A model generated the notes under the pieces. That model was not told the origin of the DNA. It made no database searches and saw nothing but the letters and a program-made list of their open reading frames with translations. Positions 55,295 through 63,969 of a stretch of 64,000 nucleotides of DNA are shown here, piece after piece; position 1 is the first letter of the stretch, and the number at the start of each line of letters is the position of its first letter. This DNA comes from Arthrobacter sp. QXT-31 (GTDB lineage: Bacteria > Actinomycetota > Actinomycetes > Actinomycetales > Micrococcaceae). The stretch is from NCBI RefSeq assembly GCF_001969265.1, contig NZ_CP019304.1, forward strand, positions 2,294,001 through 2,358,000, written 5' to 3'. Made by a program: the position numbers and the translations under genes.

Positions 55295-55561
55295 CTAGCC
55301 GCGGGAAGCGTCTTCCTGCTGCTGGGCGTTGCGGCTGGCGTGCTTGCCCGCCTCTTCCAGGGCCCGTGCCACCCTCTCGAGGGCCGGAAGGTGGTTGCTC
55401 TGCCACTCGTTGCGGAACTGGTCGGCGTCGTTGCCCCTCCACTCGACGCCGTCGAGCGCCCGGCTCAGCTGGTTCTTCTGGTTCTGAATTTCGGTCGAAC
55501 CATTGGTGAGCCTGGTGCCCAGGTTCCGCAGCGCTTCAACATCTGCACCCAACATAGCCAT
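55295..55561 (-). CDS. WXG100 family type VII secretion substrate-like protein
   Basis: An 88-residue helical hairpin protein of the ESAT-6/WXG100 family. The turn motif appears as WRG in VEWRGNDADQFRNEW between two amphipathic helices. The C-terminus is Gln/Glu-rich, and the YxxxD/E export motif is not obvious. No EccC-type ATPase, second WXG partner or other secretion gene is in the window, so any secretion machinery must be elsewhere. It has an AAAGGAG ribosome binding site. Confidence 0.85.
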   Translation of the reverse strand: MAMLGADVEALRNLGTRLTNGSTEIQNQKNQLSRALDGVEWRGNDADQFRNEWQSNHLPALERVARALEEAGKHASRNAQQQEDASRG

Positions 55562-55777
55562 AACGTATCTCCTTTTTAATCAACGGACCCGATCCAGTCG
55601 GCATCCCCCGTGGCCTCCGGCTCGTCCGGAAGATCCATTGCCTAAAAACTATCCTTCCGCCCGAAAGAGTGTCGATGGGCAGCGCTCCCCATGGAGGCCT
55701 CCCCATGGGCACGTGCCCCGCTCAAACCCGGGGCCGGAAGGGTCGATCCTCGGCGTTCCAGAGCCTAGCATGAGGGT

Positions 55778-56050
55778 ATGTGCCGGAATATCCGTACCCT
55801 CCACAACTACGAACCGCATGCGACGTCCGAGGAGATCCACGCCGCCGCGCTGCAGTACGTCCGCAAGATCAGCGGGAGCACCAAGCCATCGAAGGCCAAT
55901 GAGGAGGCGTTCGAGCGCGCCGTGCACGAGATTGCGCACGTGACGCAGCACCTGCTCGACTCACTGGTGACGCACGCGCCGGCCAAGGACCGCGACGAGG
56001 AAGCAGCCAAGGCGAAGGCCCGCGCGGCTGTGCGCTTCGGGACGGCCTAG
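55778..56050 (+). CDS. DUF2277 domain-containing protein
   Basis: A 90-residue protein opening with MCRNIRTLHNYEPHAT, the nearly invariant start of DUF2277 family proteins. The rest is helical (IHAAALQYVRKISGSTKPSKANEEAFERAVHEIAHVTQHLLDSL) with a charged tail. Function unknown. The motif C-R-N-I at the very N-terminus is the family hallmark. Confidence 0.92.
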   Translation: MCRNIRTLHNYEPHATSEEIHAAALQYVRKISGSTKPSKANEEAFERAVHEIAHVTQHLLDSLVTHAPAKDRDEEAAKAKARAAVRFGTA

Positions 56051-56073
56051 GAGGCCGGGGACTGCCCCGCGCG

Positions 56074-58482
56074 CTACCTGCCGAAGCGGCGCAGCCGGAG
56101 GGAGTTGGCCACCACCAGCACTGAACTTGCCGCCATGGCCACGCCGGCGATCATGGGGTTGAGCAGGCCAAGTGCCGCCACCGGAATGCCCACCGCGTTG
56201 TAGAAGAACGCCCAGAACAGGTTGGTCTTGATGGTGGCCAGCGTGCGCCGCGACAGCTCAATCGCGGTGGCCACCTGGCCCAGGTCGTTGCCCATCACGG
56301 TCAGGTCGGCAGCTTCGATCGCGACGTCCGTGCCGGAACCCATCGCGATGCCGAGGTCGGCCTGTGCCAGGGCGGCGGCGTCATTCACGCCGTCGCCGGC
56401 CATGGCCACGGTTGCACCGCGCGCCTGCAGCCGCCGGACGGCTTCCACCTTGCCCTCGGGCAGTATTCCGGCGAAGACATCCTCCGCGGCGATCCCGACG
56501 GCGGCGGCCACCTGGGCTGCCACCGCCTCGTTGTCTCCCGTGAGCAGCATCGGCCGCAGGCCCAGGGCCTTGAGTCGTGCCACGGCCGCCCCGGATCCCG
56601 GCTTGACCGAGTCCCGCAGCTCGATGATGCCGGCAGCTTCTCCGTCCACCGCCACCCAGATGGCCGTGGCGCCGGACTCCTCCGCATCGCGGAGTACCTG
56701 GCCCTGCTCCGCGGTAATCCGCACGCCGTTCTCCAGCAGCCATCCGCTCCGGCCGGCAACCACCAGGCGGTCTTCAACGGTTCCCACCACTCCGCCGCCG
56801 GGGGCGGAACGGAAGCCGTCGACGGCGGGGAGGGCGGCGCCGTCGTCCGTCCCACTTCGGCTGTGGCTGCTGGTGCTGTGGCTGCCGGTCAGGCGCATGC
56901 CCGTGACGGGCACCTCGGCCCTCGCGGCGGCTGCGATCGCCGCCGCGATCGGATGCTCTGACGCTGACTCGACCGCGCCGGCGAGCCGCAGGACGTCCGG
57001 CCCGCTGAACGGGGCAAATGCGGCCACGGCGTCCACGGACAGTTGCCCGCTGGTGACGGTTCCGGTCTTGTCCAGCAGGATCGTGTCCACGGTGCGTGTG
57101 TCCTCCAGGACCTGCGGGCCCTTGATCAGAATGCCCAGCTGTGCGCCGCGCCCCGTCCCGGTCAGGAGGCCGACAGGGGTTGCCAGGCCCAGGGCGCAGG
57201 GGCAGGCGATGACCAGCACGGCCACGGCTGCCGTGAAGGCGGAGCGGAGTTCAGGCCCGGTGATGGCCGGCCCGGCGGCAAGCAGCCATCCGGCGAACGT
57301 GAGGACGGCGATGACCAGGACCACTGGCACGAAGACCGAGCTGATGCGGTCGGCCAGCCGGGCGATCGGCGCCTTTCCGGTCTGCGCCTGGGTCACGAGC
57401 CTGCCCATCTGGGCCAGGGTGGTTTCCGCCCCGACCCGCGTGGCCCGGACCAGCAGCCGGCCGGACGTGTTGATGGTGGCGCCGGTGACAGGGCTGCCCG
57501 GACCAACGTCCACCGGGATCGATTCTCCGGTGACCAGCGAAGCATCCACGGCTGAGACGCCGTCAGCCACAACGCCGTCAGTGGCGATCTTCTCACCGGG
57601 GCGGACAATGACGAGGTCCCCGACGGCCAGCTGGCTTGCCGGAATCTTCACCTCCGTGCCGTTTTTCAGGATGGAGGCATCCTTCGCGCCCAGATCAAGA
57701 AGGGCCTTGAGCGCATCGCCGGCCTTCGATTTGGCGTTGGCTTCCAGGTACCGGCCCAGCAGGAGGAAAGTGGTGACGACGCTGGCCACCTCGAAGTACA
57801 GGCCGCCGGAATCCGCGCCCATCTGTTCCATGCCGGGGTGCTCGGTCAGGCGGGGGTCGGCGAGGAGTTGCCAGGCAGAAAACAGGTAGGCGGCGATGAC
57901 GCCGAGGGACACCAGGGTGTCCATGGTGGAGGCGAAGTGGCGCGCGTTGATGGCGGCCGCCCGGTGGAACGGCCATGCTGCCCAGCTGACAACCGGCAGC
58001 GCCAGGGCGCCCACCACCCAGCCCCAGTTCGGGAATTGGAATGCCGGGAACATCGAGATCAGAAAGACCGGCACAGTCAGGACCGCGGCGACAACCAGGC
58101 GCGGCTTCAGGTCCGCCGCCTTGCCGCCGTGGTTCATGTGGTCTTCGTGCTGCGTCGTGGCGTCCTCCGGCGTGCGGACCTCCGCGTGCTCGGTGGCTGC
58201 GGCCTTCTGCAGGGTTAGCTCCACGGAGCTCTCGTGGGCCGGCTTCCTGATCCTTGCCTTGTAGCCGGCCGAGGCTACCTGGTCGGTGATCTGCTGGTCC
58301 GTGATGCCGTCGGGAACCGTGACGTGGGCCGTTTCCAGCGGGAGGTTGACGGTGGCCTGGACGCCTTCGAGCTTGGCGAGCTTCTTTTCCACCCGGTTCA
58401 CGCACGAGGCGCAGGTCATGCCCTCGACGTCGAGTTCGATCACCCGGCTGGCGGTGCCTGCGGGAGGGTGTTCGGTGCCCAT
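56074..58482 (-). CDS. copA: Copper-exporting P1B-type ATPase
   Basis: An 802-residue heavy-metal ATPase. The N-terminal HMA domain has GMTCASC (Cys24, Cys27), and a His-rich stretch follows (TTQHEDHMNHGG, ~109-120). The actuator shows TGES at 318-321, the transmembrane metal site CPC at 427-429, the phosphorylated Asp in DKTGT at 471-475, and the hinge MAGDGVNDAAALAQAD near the C-terminus, with the late membrane motif of Cu(I) pumps. Last gene of csoR-copZ-copA, read from the CsoR operator. Confidence 0.95.
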   Translation of the reverse strand: MGTEHPPAGTASRVIELDVEGMTCASCVNRVEKKLAKLEGVQATVNLPLETAHVTVPDGITDQQITDQVASAGYKARIRKPAHESSVELTLQKAAATEHAEVRTPEDATTQHEDHMNHGGKAADLKPRLVVAAVLTVPVFLISMFPAFQFPNWGWVVGALALPVVSWAAWPFHRAAAINARHFASTMDTLVSLGVIAAYLFSAWQLLADPRLTEHPGMEQMGADSGGLYFEVASVVTTFLLLGRYLEANAKSKAGDALKALLDLGAKDASILKNGTEVKIPASQLAVGDLVIVRPGEKIATDGVVADGVSAVDASLVTGESIPVDVGPGSPVTGATINTSGRLLVRATRVGAETTLAQMGRLVTQAQTGKAPIARLADRISSVFVPVVLVIAVLTFAGWLLAAGPAITGPELRSAFTAAVAVLVIACPCALGLATPVGLLTGTGRGAQLGILIKGPQVLEDTRTVDTILLDKTGTVTSGQLSVDAVAAFAPFSGPDVLRLAGAVESASEHPIAAAIAAAARAEVPVTGMRLTGSHSTSSHSRSGTDDGAALPAVDGFRSAPGGGVVGTVEDRLVVAGRSGWLLENGVRITAEQGQVLRDAEESGATAIWVAVDGEAAGIIELRDSVKPGSGAAVARLKALGLRPMLLTGDNEAVAAQVAAAVGIAAEDVFAGILPEGKVEAVRRLQARGATVAMAGDGVNDAAALAQADLGIAMGSGTDVAIEAADLTVMGNDLGQVATAIELSRRTLATIKTNLFWAFFYNAVGIPVAALGLLNPMIAGVAMAASSVLVVANSLRLRRFGR

Positions 58483-58542
58483 TGGCCGGTCCTTGTCTGG
58501 TTGTGCTGCGTTTAAAGGTCTTGCTCTGTGGAAGTGGAGGGG

Positions 58543-58773
58543 TTATGCCTCGTTGGCCACTACCAGGTAGCCGGCCTCGGCCACCGCCTCGCCAATTTCC
58601 GACGGCGAGAGCTTCTGGGTGGAGGTGATGGTGACGGTGGAAATTCCGCCCGCATTGAGGTCGATGTCGATCTCCTCGACGCCGGCGAGTGCCTCAAGTT
58701 CCTCGCTGACGGCCGATACGCAGTGCCCGCAGGTCATGCCGGAAACGTGGACTTTGGTGGAGATGGTGCTCAC
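58543..58773 (-). CDS. copZ: CopZ-type heavy-metal-associated protein
   Basis: A 76-residue HMA-domain copper chaperone. The metal-binding motif is GMTCGHC (VHVSGMTCGHCVSAVSEELEAL) near residues 13-19, followed by the expected beta-alpha-beta pattern. It would deliver Cu(I) to CopA, encoded 60 bases downstream, and to CsoR upstream. Confidence 0.93.
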   Translation of the reverse strand: MSTISTKVHVSGMTCGHCVSAVSEELEALAGVEEIDIDLNAGGISTVTITSTQKLSPSEIGEAVAEAGYLVVANEA

Positions 58774-58833
58774 AGCTGGCTCCTATTTGGTGCGCTGACC
58801 GGGTTGGTCAGCCGGGTGGATGGGGGTGTGCCG

Positions 58834-59187
58834 TTAGCGGAGCAGGCGCCCGATGGCACCCGCGGCCTCTTTGACCTTAACGTCGATGGCTTCAGCCCGC
58901 AGATCAGGATCGGGCTCGGCGACCGCCCCGACGACGCAGTGGCCGATGTGCTCCTCCACGAGGCCCAGGCTGACGGCATGCAGGGCCTTTGTCACAGCCG
59001 CGACCTGCGTCAGGATGTCGATGCAGTACTTATCCTCCTCGACCATCCGGGCGATTCCTCGGACCTGGCCCTCGATCCGGCGGAGCCGGCGCAGGTAGGC
59101 GTCCTTGTCGGCAGTGTAACCATGCTGCCCGGAGTCAACGGCCGCTTCTTCGTTGGGCGCTCCAGGCGCCCGATCTGAAGTCTCCAT
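58834..59187 (-). CDS. csoR: CsoR family copper-sensing transcriptional repressor
   Basis: A 117-residue DUF156/CsoR regulator. After ~25 polar residues comes YLRRLRRIEGQVRGIARMVEEDKYCIDILTQVAAVTKALHAV...HIGHCVVGAV, which contains the Cys-His-Cys copper ligand set (C in YCID, H in EEHIGHC, C in HC). Copper binding should release its GC-rich operator, which lies immediately upstream of its own start. First gene of the operon. Confidence 0.94.
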   Translation of the reverse strand: METSDRAPGAPNEEAAVDSGQHGYTADKDAYLRRLRRIEGQVRGIARMVEEDKYCIDILTQVAAVTKALHAVSLGLVEEHIGHCVVGAVAEPDPDLRAEAIDVKVKEAAGAIGRLLR

Positions 59188-59198
59188 ACCCCAAAACT

Positions 59199-59215
59199 AT
59201 ACCCCTAGGGGGTAT
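59199..59215 (-). promoter_or_regulatory. CsoR operator
   Basis: ATACCCCTAGGGGGTAT, a G/C-tract near-palindrome of the type bound by CsoR in other actinobacteria. It lies 12 bases upstream of the csoR ATG, over the likely promoter or leader, so CsoR probably represses its own operon. Confidence 0.8.
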
Positions 59216-59496
59216 GCGTCAAGGAGGGTGCGGGAGGTCACTGCTCGCGCGAAGAATGATGTGGGAACGGCGGCGCCCGGCGCTGCGGCGGTGTTTGGGT
59301 AAGGGTTTCCGGGCAACAAAAAGCTCCGGAGCGCGTTATTGGGGGATACGCACTCCGGAGCAGTCTTTGGGCGGGCTCTGGTGGCCTGCCTGAATTAGCT
59401 TACTTGCCGGTAGCGAAGTTGGCCACCGCATCGAATAACTACTTTCGCTTTACTTTCCCGCGCCCGGTCTTGAGCCGGCAGCAAGCCGTCGCCCGG
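59216..59496. other. Intergenic region between csoR and usp
   Basis: Beyond the operator I see one hairpin terminator (listed) and no gene. A short minus-strand frame ending at 59394-59396 reads LFDAVANFATGK before its stop but is blocked by another stop just upstream; it may be a remnant or chance. Confidence 0.5.
59316..59361 (-). terminator. Terminator downstream of usp
   Basis: GCTCCGGAG (59323-59331) pairs with CTCCGGAGC (59353-59361), with inner GCGT/ACGC pairing. On the minus strand it runs into TTTTTGTT. It lies about 135 bases past the usp stop. Confidence 0.75.
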
Positions 59497-60009
59497 CTAT
59501 TCGCCCCGGTCCTCATGCGCGGCCATTCGGAACGGAACCACCAGAACGGGCCGGCTCTGGTGGTGGGTGAGCCACGCGGCCACGGAACCGTTCAAGAATT
59601 CGGTCAGGCGGTGCCCGAAACCCCGCTCCGGTGTGCCCACAATGATCATCGGGGCATTGACCTCGGATGCCAGCCTGCCGAGGGCCCTCGCCGGGTCCCC
59701 GGCCAGCGTGCGCAGGGTCCATGCAGGTCCGCCATTCCGGACGGCCGATGTGATGGCGGACTTCAGTTCAGTCGTAACAGAGCGGATATCGTCGTCGTCC
59801 CTGTCCGGATGGAGGGAGAGGCGGTGCGCGGAGCGCGCGGGATCCCACTCCACCAGGTAGCTTGCCTCATCCACGTAGGCACATAGCAGCGGGGCGGACA
59901 GCTTTTGGGCGAGACTGACGGCGGTCTTGAGGACCTCCGGATGCTGCCCGGGAACCATGCCCACGAGGAGGGGAGGCGGGCCGCTGAAGCGCTCTGCATC
60001 CATACTCAA
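59497..60009 (-). CDS. Universal stress protein (UspA family)
   Basis: A 170-residue single-domain Usp. The N-terminus PPLLVGMVPGQHPEVLKTAVSLAQKLSAPLLCAYVDE gives the Rossmann-like first strands. The nucleotide-binding motif is present as VGTPERGFGHRLTEFLNGSVAAWL, with G-2X-G-9X-G-S spacing, followed by PVLVVP. It probably binds ATP. ATG at 60009 or 60003; no strong ribosome binding site. It is divergent from the small gene at 60181. Confidence 0.9.
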   Translation of the reverse strand: MSMDAERFSGPPPLLVGMVPGQHPEVLKTAVSLAQKLSAPLLCAYVDEASYLVEWDPARSAHRLSLHPDRDDDDIRSVTTELKSAITSAVRNGGPAWTLRTLAGDPARALGRLASEVNAPMIIVGTPERGFGHRLTEFLNGSVAAWLTHHQSRPVLVVPFRMAAHEDRGE

Positions 60010-60180
60010 TTGTGTGCCCGCGGAGTCGGGAAAGACCAGAGCCGGCCGGGACCTTCGCCCAGCTCAGGGACCGTTTCAGCCCAGCGGAACAGCTCGTGCC
60101 CCGGCGGCGACGAGTGTGGATTTTTCCTTGAATCCGTGGCGCGGCGAGCTTAGCGTGGAGACGTAGAAAGGCGGCGTCCC

Positions 60181-60381
60181 ATGCAGATTCACATGTGGTG
60201 GCTTGATCTGGACCTGAAAAGCAAGGAGTGGCTTCGCGAACACCTGCGGGCCGATGATGTTCCGCAGTTCGTGATGGAGGGCATTGCCCGGGCAGGGGGT
60301 CCGCACCCGGACAGCCCGCAGGCAGTGCTGACCGAAGCGGAGTGGGATTTCATCGAGACGCAGTCCGAGTTTGTAGACTGA
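60181..60381 (+). CDS. Small conserved-looking 66-residue protein
   Basis: MQIHMWWLDLDLKSKEWLREHL... and ...SPQAVLTEAEWDFIETQSEFVD. No family recognised. It is rich in Trp and acidic residues with good GC-ending codons, and AAAGGCGG precedes the ATG, so I take it as real. Its promoter region also serves the divergent universal stress gene, which hints at a shared stress signal. Confidence 0.65.
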   Translation: MQIHMWWLDLDLKSKEWLREHLRADDVPQFVMEGIARAGGPHPDSPQAVLTEAEWDFIETQSEFVD

Positions 60382-60556
60382 GGCTCCGCGCGAACCACCG
60401 GCAGCCCGTCCCGGTGCGTGGTGCAGCGCGGTGAGCGCATTCCCCGCTTCATGCTCCATTCCGCGCCGCTCTTCAGGCCCGCAACCCGAGCCCGACGGTG
60501 CCCCTGCCGCCGTGCTTCCGGCTGATCTCCTCGGACTGACAGATTGCAGCCAGTAC

Positions 60557-60586
60557 CGGGCAGTGGTTATACGGGCAGTGGTTGTA
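60557..60586. repeat. 15-bp tandem repeat
   Basis: CGGGCAGTGGTTATA (60557-60571) is followed by CGGGCAGTGGTTGTA (60572-60586), one mismatch. It lies in the leader region upstream of the next small membrane protein gene. Confidence 0.75.
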
Positions 60587-60676
60587 TTCATCACACGTTC
60601 GCCGTGCCGTCCCCGGAGCAATGACTCTCCGTCGCATACTGGACTCATGGGGAAGCAAGGCGCAGGAGGATCAGTG

Positions 60677-60994
60677 GTGGAAACCTTGAAGAGGGTGGTG
60701 CGGAACGAGTACTTTCCGGCAGCGGCCGTGCTGACGCTGGTGGTGCTCTTCTGGGTTGCAGGCCTGTTCGGCGGCCTGTCTCTGCTGAGCCGGAGCCAGC
60801 CACCGATCGCCACGCTGACATGGCTCCTCTTCGTCTATGCCGCCGCCGTCCTCACGCCCCTGGCCGGAATCCTGGCCGCCGCGGACCTGCTCCGCCGCTG
60901 GTGGCGAAACCGCCGTGCGGCGAAATCCGGCACGGCCAAATCCGGCACGGCCAAAGATGACGCCGCCAAGGATGGCGCGGGTATCGGGTCCTAG
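60677..60994 (+). CDS. Small two-TM membrane protein
   Basis: A 105-residue protein with two TM segments (AAVLTLVVLFWVAGLFGGLSLL and TLTWLLFVYAAAVLTPLAGILAAADLL) and a basic tail containing a repeated AKSGT element (TAKSGTAKSGTAKDDAAKDGA). AGGAGG at 60664-60669 places the start at GTG 60677 or 60674 rather than the ATG at 60647. No family recognised. Confidence 0.68.
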   Translation: METLKRVVRNEYFPAAAVLTLVVLFWVAGLFGGLSLLSRSQPPIATLTWLLFVYAAAVLTPLAGILAAADLLRRWWRNRRAAKSGTAKSGTAKDDAAKDGAGIGS

Positions 60995-61116
60995 CACCCG
61001 CGCCGTACCCGCGCCGGCAACCGGGGACGCAGGTCCGGACAGCACATCCGGAACGGGCCAACCCGTGGCGGCCAAAACCATTGCACCCCTTCCGCCGGAG
61101 TGGTTGCATGGGGTGC

Positions 61117-62238
61117 ATGACTGCCCCTGAGAGTTTCGTCTTAGCAATCGGGACCAAAAAAGGCCTCTGGCTCGCCACCAGCCAGGACCGGAAGCAGTGG
61201 TCCTTGTCAGGTCCGCACTTCCTGATGAGCGAGATACCGAGCATCGGCATCGACACTCGGAACGGCCGCACACGCATCATGGTGGGGGTGCGGTCCGAGC
61301 ACTGGGGGCCCACCGTTGCCCATTCGGATGACCTCGGTGCCAGCTGGACCGAGCCCGAACAGGGTGCAATTAAGTTCCCTGAGGATACGGACGCCGCCGT
61401 GGAACGGATCTGGCAGATCTACCCCGACGCCGACTCCCGCCCGGGGGTGGTCTGGGCCGGTGCGGAGCCGATTTCGGTGTGGAAATCGACCGACGGCGGT
61501 GAGCACTTCGAGCTGAACCGCGGTCTGTGGGATCACCCGCACCGCAGTGAGTGGGGTGCCGGCTACGGCGGCGCCGCCGCCCACTCAATCGTGGTCAACC
61601 CCTCAGGGGACAACGTGCATGTGGCCATGAGCACCGGAGGCGTGTACCGCTCGCTCGACGGCGGGACCTCATGGGAGCCGCGGAACAAAGGCATCTCCGC
61701 CTACTTCATGCCCGATCCCAACCCCGAATTCGGCCAATGCGTGCACAAGATTGCCGCGGATGCCGCCGTCGAAGGCCGCCTTTACGCGCAGAACCACCAC
61801 GGCGTGTACCGCACTGATGACAATGCCGAGAACTGGGAATCGATCGCGGAAGGCCTGCCGGCAGATTTCGGGTTCGTCATGCTGACGCACCCGAGACGGG
61901 CAGGCACAGCGTGGGTTGTCCCCTTAAAGGCCGACGGCGAACGCATCCCGCCGGACGGAAAGCTCGCCGTGCACCGCACGGATGATGCCGGCGGGACGTG
62001 GAAGCGCCTGGATTCCGGGCTGCCGCAATCAGAATTCAATTCCGTGCTCCGTGACGCGGCCAGCGTCGATTCCGCAGAACCCGCCGGGGTCTACTTCGGA
62101 ACCCGCGGAGGCTCGGTGTACGCCAGCGCCGATGAAGGTGAAACCTTTGCGGAGGTGGCGTCCCACCTGCCGGATGTGCTGTGTGTCCGCGCCGCCGTTG
62201 TGGCGGGTGCCCCGGTAAAGGCGGGTGCTCCTGTATGA
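61117..62238 (+). CDS. BNR/Asp-box beta-propeller protein
   Basis: A 373-residue protein of the sialidase-like BNR/VPS10 propeller class. At least six Asp-box motifs of the S/T-x-D-x-G-x-x-W/F type are visible: SDDLGASWT, STDGGEHFE, SLDGGTSWEP, TDDNAENWES, TDDAGGTWKR and SADEGETFAE, fitting a six- or seven-bladed propeller. No signal peptide, so cytosolic. Catalytic sialidase residues are not evident. It is followed 24 bases later by a MoaD/ThiS-like gene, a pairing that may be functional. Confidence 0.82.
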   Translation: MTAPESFVLAIGTKKGLWLATSQDRKQWSLSGPHFLMSEIPSIGIDTRNGRTRIMVGVRSEHWGPTVAHSDDLGASWTEPEQGAIKFPEDTDAAVERIWQIYPDADSRPGVVWAGAEPISVWKSTDGGEHFELNRGLWDHPHRSEWGAGYGGAAAHSIVVNPSGDNVHVAMSTGGVYRSLDGGTSWEPRNKGISAYFMPDPNPEFGQCVHKIAADAAVEGRLYAQNHHGVYRTDDNAENWESIAEGLPADFGFVMLTHPRRAGTAWVVPLKADGERIPPDGKLAVHRTDDAGGTWKRLDSGLPQSEFNSVLRDAASVDSAEPAGVYFGTRGGSVYASADEGETFAEVASHLPDVLCVRAAVVAGAPVKAGAPV

Positions 62239-62262
62239 GGATGTCCTGCATGAGGATGTGCA

Positions 62263-62550
62263 GTGGCTGAGATCAGCGTGGTCCTTCCCAGCGTCCTCCA
62301 GCCGCTCGCCGGCGGGCAGTCCATACTGACTACACCCGCCGACGGGGCGGTGACTGTGGGCTGGTTGCTGGATTCCGTGACCGGGGATTACCCGGTGCTC
62401 GCCAGGCGGCTGCGGGACGAAAGGGGTGCGCTCCGCCGCTACGTGAATATTTACGTGAACGGTGAGGAGGTCCGGCGTCTTCGCGGCCTGGAAACGGAAG
62501 TTTCTGCCGGCCAGGAGGTGCTGATTATTCAGTCCGTGGCTGGCGGCTAG
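62263..62550 (+). CDS. MoaD/ThiS family sulfur-carrier-like protein
   Basis: A 95-residue ubiquitin-fold protein. It starts VAEISVVLPSVLQPLAGGQ with GTG and ends VLIIQSVAGG, with the C-terminal Gly-Gly that such carriers use for adenylation and thiocarboxylation. The RRYVNIYVNGEEVRRLRGLETEVSAGQEVLII segment is typical of MoaD. No molybdopterin or thiamin genes are adjacent, so its E1 partner must be elsewhere. Confidence 0.88.
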   Translation: MAEISVVLPSVLQPLAGGQSILTTPADGAVTVGWLLDSVTGDYPVLARRLRDERGALRRYVNIYVNGEEVRRLRGLETEVSAGQEVLIIQSVAGG

Positions 62551-62555
62551 CTGAC

Positions 62556-62792
62556 TCAGGCGACGCGCCAAACGCTGCATTCGTCCGTATTGATGGCCTT
62601 GCGCATGCCAGTATGGCGATCCATGATCCACACGACGCCGATGCCCGGGGCGGTCTCCTGGACACTGCCGCGGCGGATGATGACGTCGTCGTAACTCGGG
62701 CCTACCGACAGGCGGGCCTCGATCTCGTCGCCGCGGTGCAGCTGGTCCAGGGCACGGACCCGGGTGACATGGGGTTTGGCTTCCTTCAACAT
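62556..62792 (-). CDS. Small 78-residue protein, unknown function
   Basis: Begins MLKEAKPHVTRVRALDQLHRGDEIEARL and reads as a short beta-rich protein with a DVIIRRGSVQETAPGIGVVWIMDRHTGMRKAI core, reminiscent of small barrel domains. ATG at 62792 has AGGAGG at good spacing. It converges with the MoaD-like gene, the stops lying five bases apart. No family recognised. Confidence 0.68.
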   Translation of the reverse strand: MLKEAKPHVTRVRALDQLHRGDEIEARLSVGPSYDDVIIRRGSVQETAPGIGVVWIMDRHTGMRKAINTDECSVWRVA

Positions 62793-62976
62793 GGCGTGGC
62801 CTCCTGAGCTGGAGCTGGTGCCTGCAATTGCCGGCACCTCCAGTGTGGCGGGGCAATGTTGCGCACGCGTTTCCTGCCCGTTAGCGCCCGGTTAGTTTCC
62901 GGAGCCGCCGCGGTTTCCGCACGCTCTCGCCGCCCGCGGGGCCCGGTCGAAAGCTGGTCGAACGCCGGTTGGGGAG

Positions 62977-63831
62977 CTAGGAGGAGGCCTGCATCCTGTG
63001 GCGCATCTCGCCCACGCCGCGCATGTACGTTACGAGTTCATCGCCGGGGGCGAGGAAGCGCTGGGGCACGCGGCCCACTCCCACTCCGGGAGGCGTGCCG
63101 GTGAAGATGACATCTCCGGGGAACAGCTGCGTGACTTTGGAGAGGCGGGCGATGATCTCGGGAACCGGGAAGACCATGTCCGAGGTGTTGCCCTTCTGGA
63201 CCACTTCGCCGTTGATGGCACAGCCGAGTTCGATGCTGTCCGGGTCCTCGAACTCATCCGGGGTGACCAGGAGCGGGCCGGCCGGACCGAAACCGGGAAA
63301 GGACTTGGCAAGGCTGTACTGCGGCGCGGGCCCGGCTGACTGCATGGTCCGTTCGGACAGGTCCTGCCCGATGGTGATCCCGGCGACGTAGCTCCAGGCC
63401 CTTTCCGCAGGGATGCTTGCTCCGCCGCGGCCGATGACTGCCACCAGCTCGACCTCCCAGTCAACGGTGCCGGGCGGGAGGGTGACGGTGCCGTAGGGGC
63501 CGGCGAGGGAGCTGGAGAACTTGGTGAAAACGGTGAGGTCCTGGGGCACCGCAAGCGAGACTTCCGCGGCGTGGGCGGCATAGTTGAGCCCGATCGCGAA
63601 CACCTGCCGCGGCCGGGGTGCCGGGTTGCCGAAGTCTTTGAACGGGATGTCGGCCAATGGCTTTCCCGGCATGGTTTCGAACGGGCGCGCAAGCTCGAGA
63701 AGCTCATCCCAGCGTTCGTAGCAGTCCTGGATCGATGGACCAAAAACGCCACCTGTCACCTGCGGGAGATCGACGGCTTCGTTCTTCGGCGTGACGAGTG
63801 TCAGCCGGTTCGCGATGTTGGCCAGGCGCAC
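62977..63831 (-). CDS. Fumarylacetoacetate hydrolase family protein
   Basis: A 284-residue FAH-fold enzyme. It shows VFAIGLNYAAHAAEV, DWEVELVAVIGRGG with the metal-binding acid pattern (E...E), GRDL-type GQDLSERTMQ, and GDVIFTGTPPGVGVGR near the C-terminus. The family includes fumarylpyruvate and 2-keto-hydratase/decarboxylase enzymes of aromatic degradation. The gene running into the window from the right end is on the same strand and may be part of the same pathway. The substrate is undecided. Confidence 0.88.
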   Translation of the reverse strand: MRLANIANRLTLVTPKNEAVDLPQVTGGVFGPSIQDCYERWDELLELARPFETMPGKPLADIPFKDFGNPAPRPRQVFAIGLNYAAHAAEVSLAVPQDLTVFTKFSSSLAGPYGTVTLPPGTVDWEVELVAVIGRGGASIPAERAWSYVAGITIGQDLSERTMQSAGPAPQYSLAKSFPGFGPAGPLLVTPDEFEDPDSIELGCAINGEVVQKGNTSDMVFPVPEIIARLSKVTQLFPGDVIFTGTPPGVGVGRVPQRFLAPGDELVTYMRGVGEMRHRMQASS

Positions 63832-63874
63832 GGGTTGGTCCTTCGGATGAACTGCTTGGTTGGGTCAGTCTGTG

Positions 63875-63939
63875 CCGGTGTGCCCCGGCCCGGCCTGTTC
63901 GTGGACGCTCTGTTTATGAACGTGGGCCGGGCACACCGG
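63875..63939. repeat. Long inverted repeat upstream of the FAH gene
   Basis: CCGGTGTGCCCCGGCCC (63875-63891) pairs with GGGCCGGGCACACCGG (63924-63939) with a one-base bulge and a 32-base loop, between two same-strand genes. It may terminate the upstream gene or act as a processing hairpin. Confidence 0.65.
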
Positions 63940-63969
63940 TCTGGTTGTTGGCCCGGAGGCCATCCTTCG

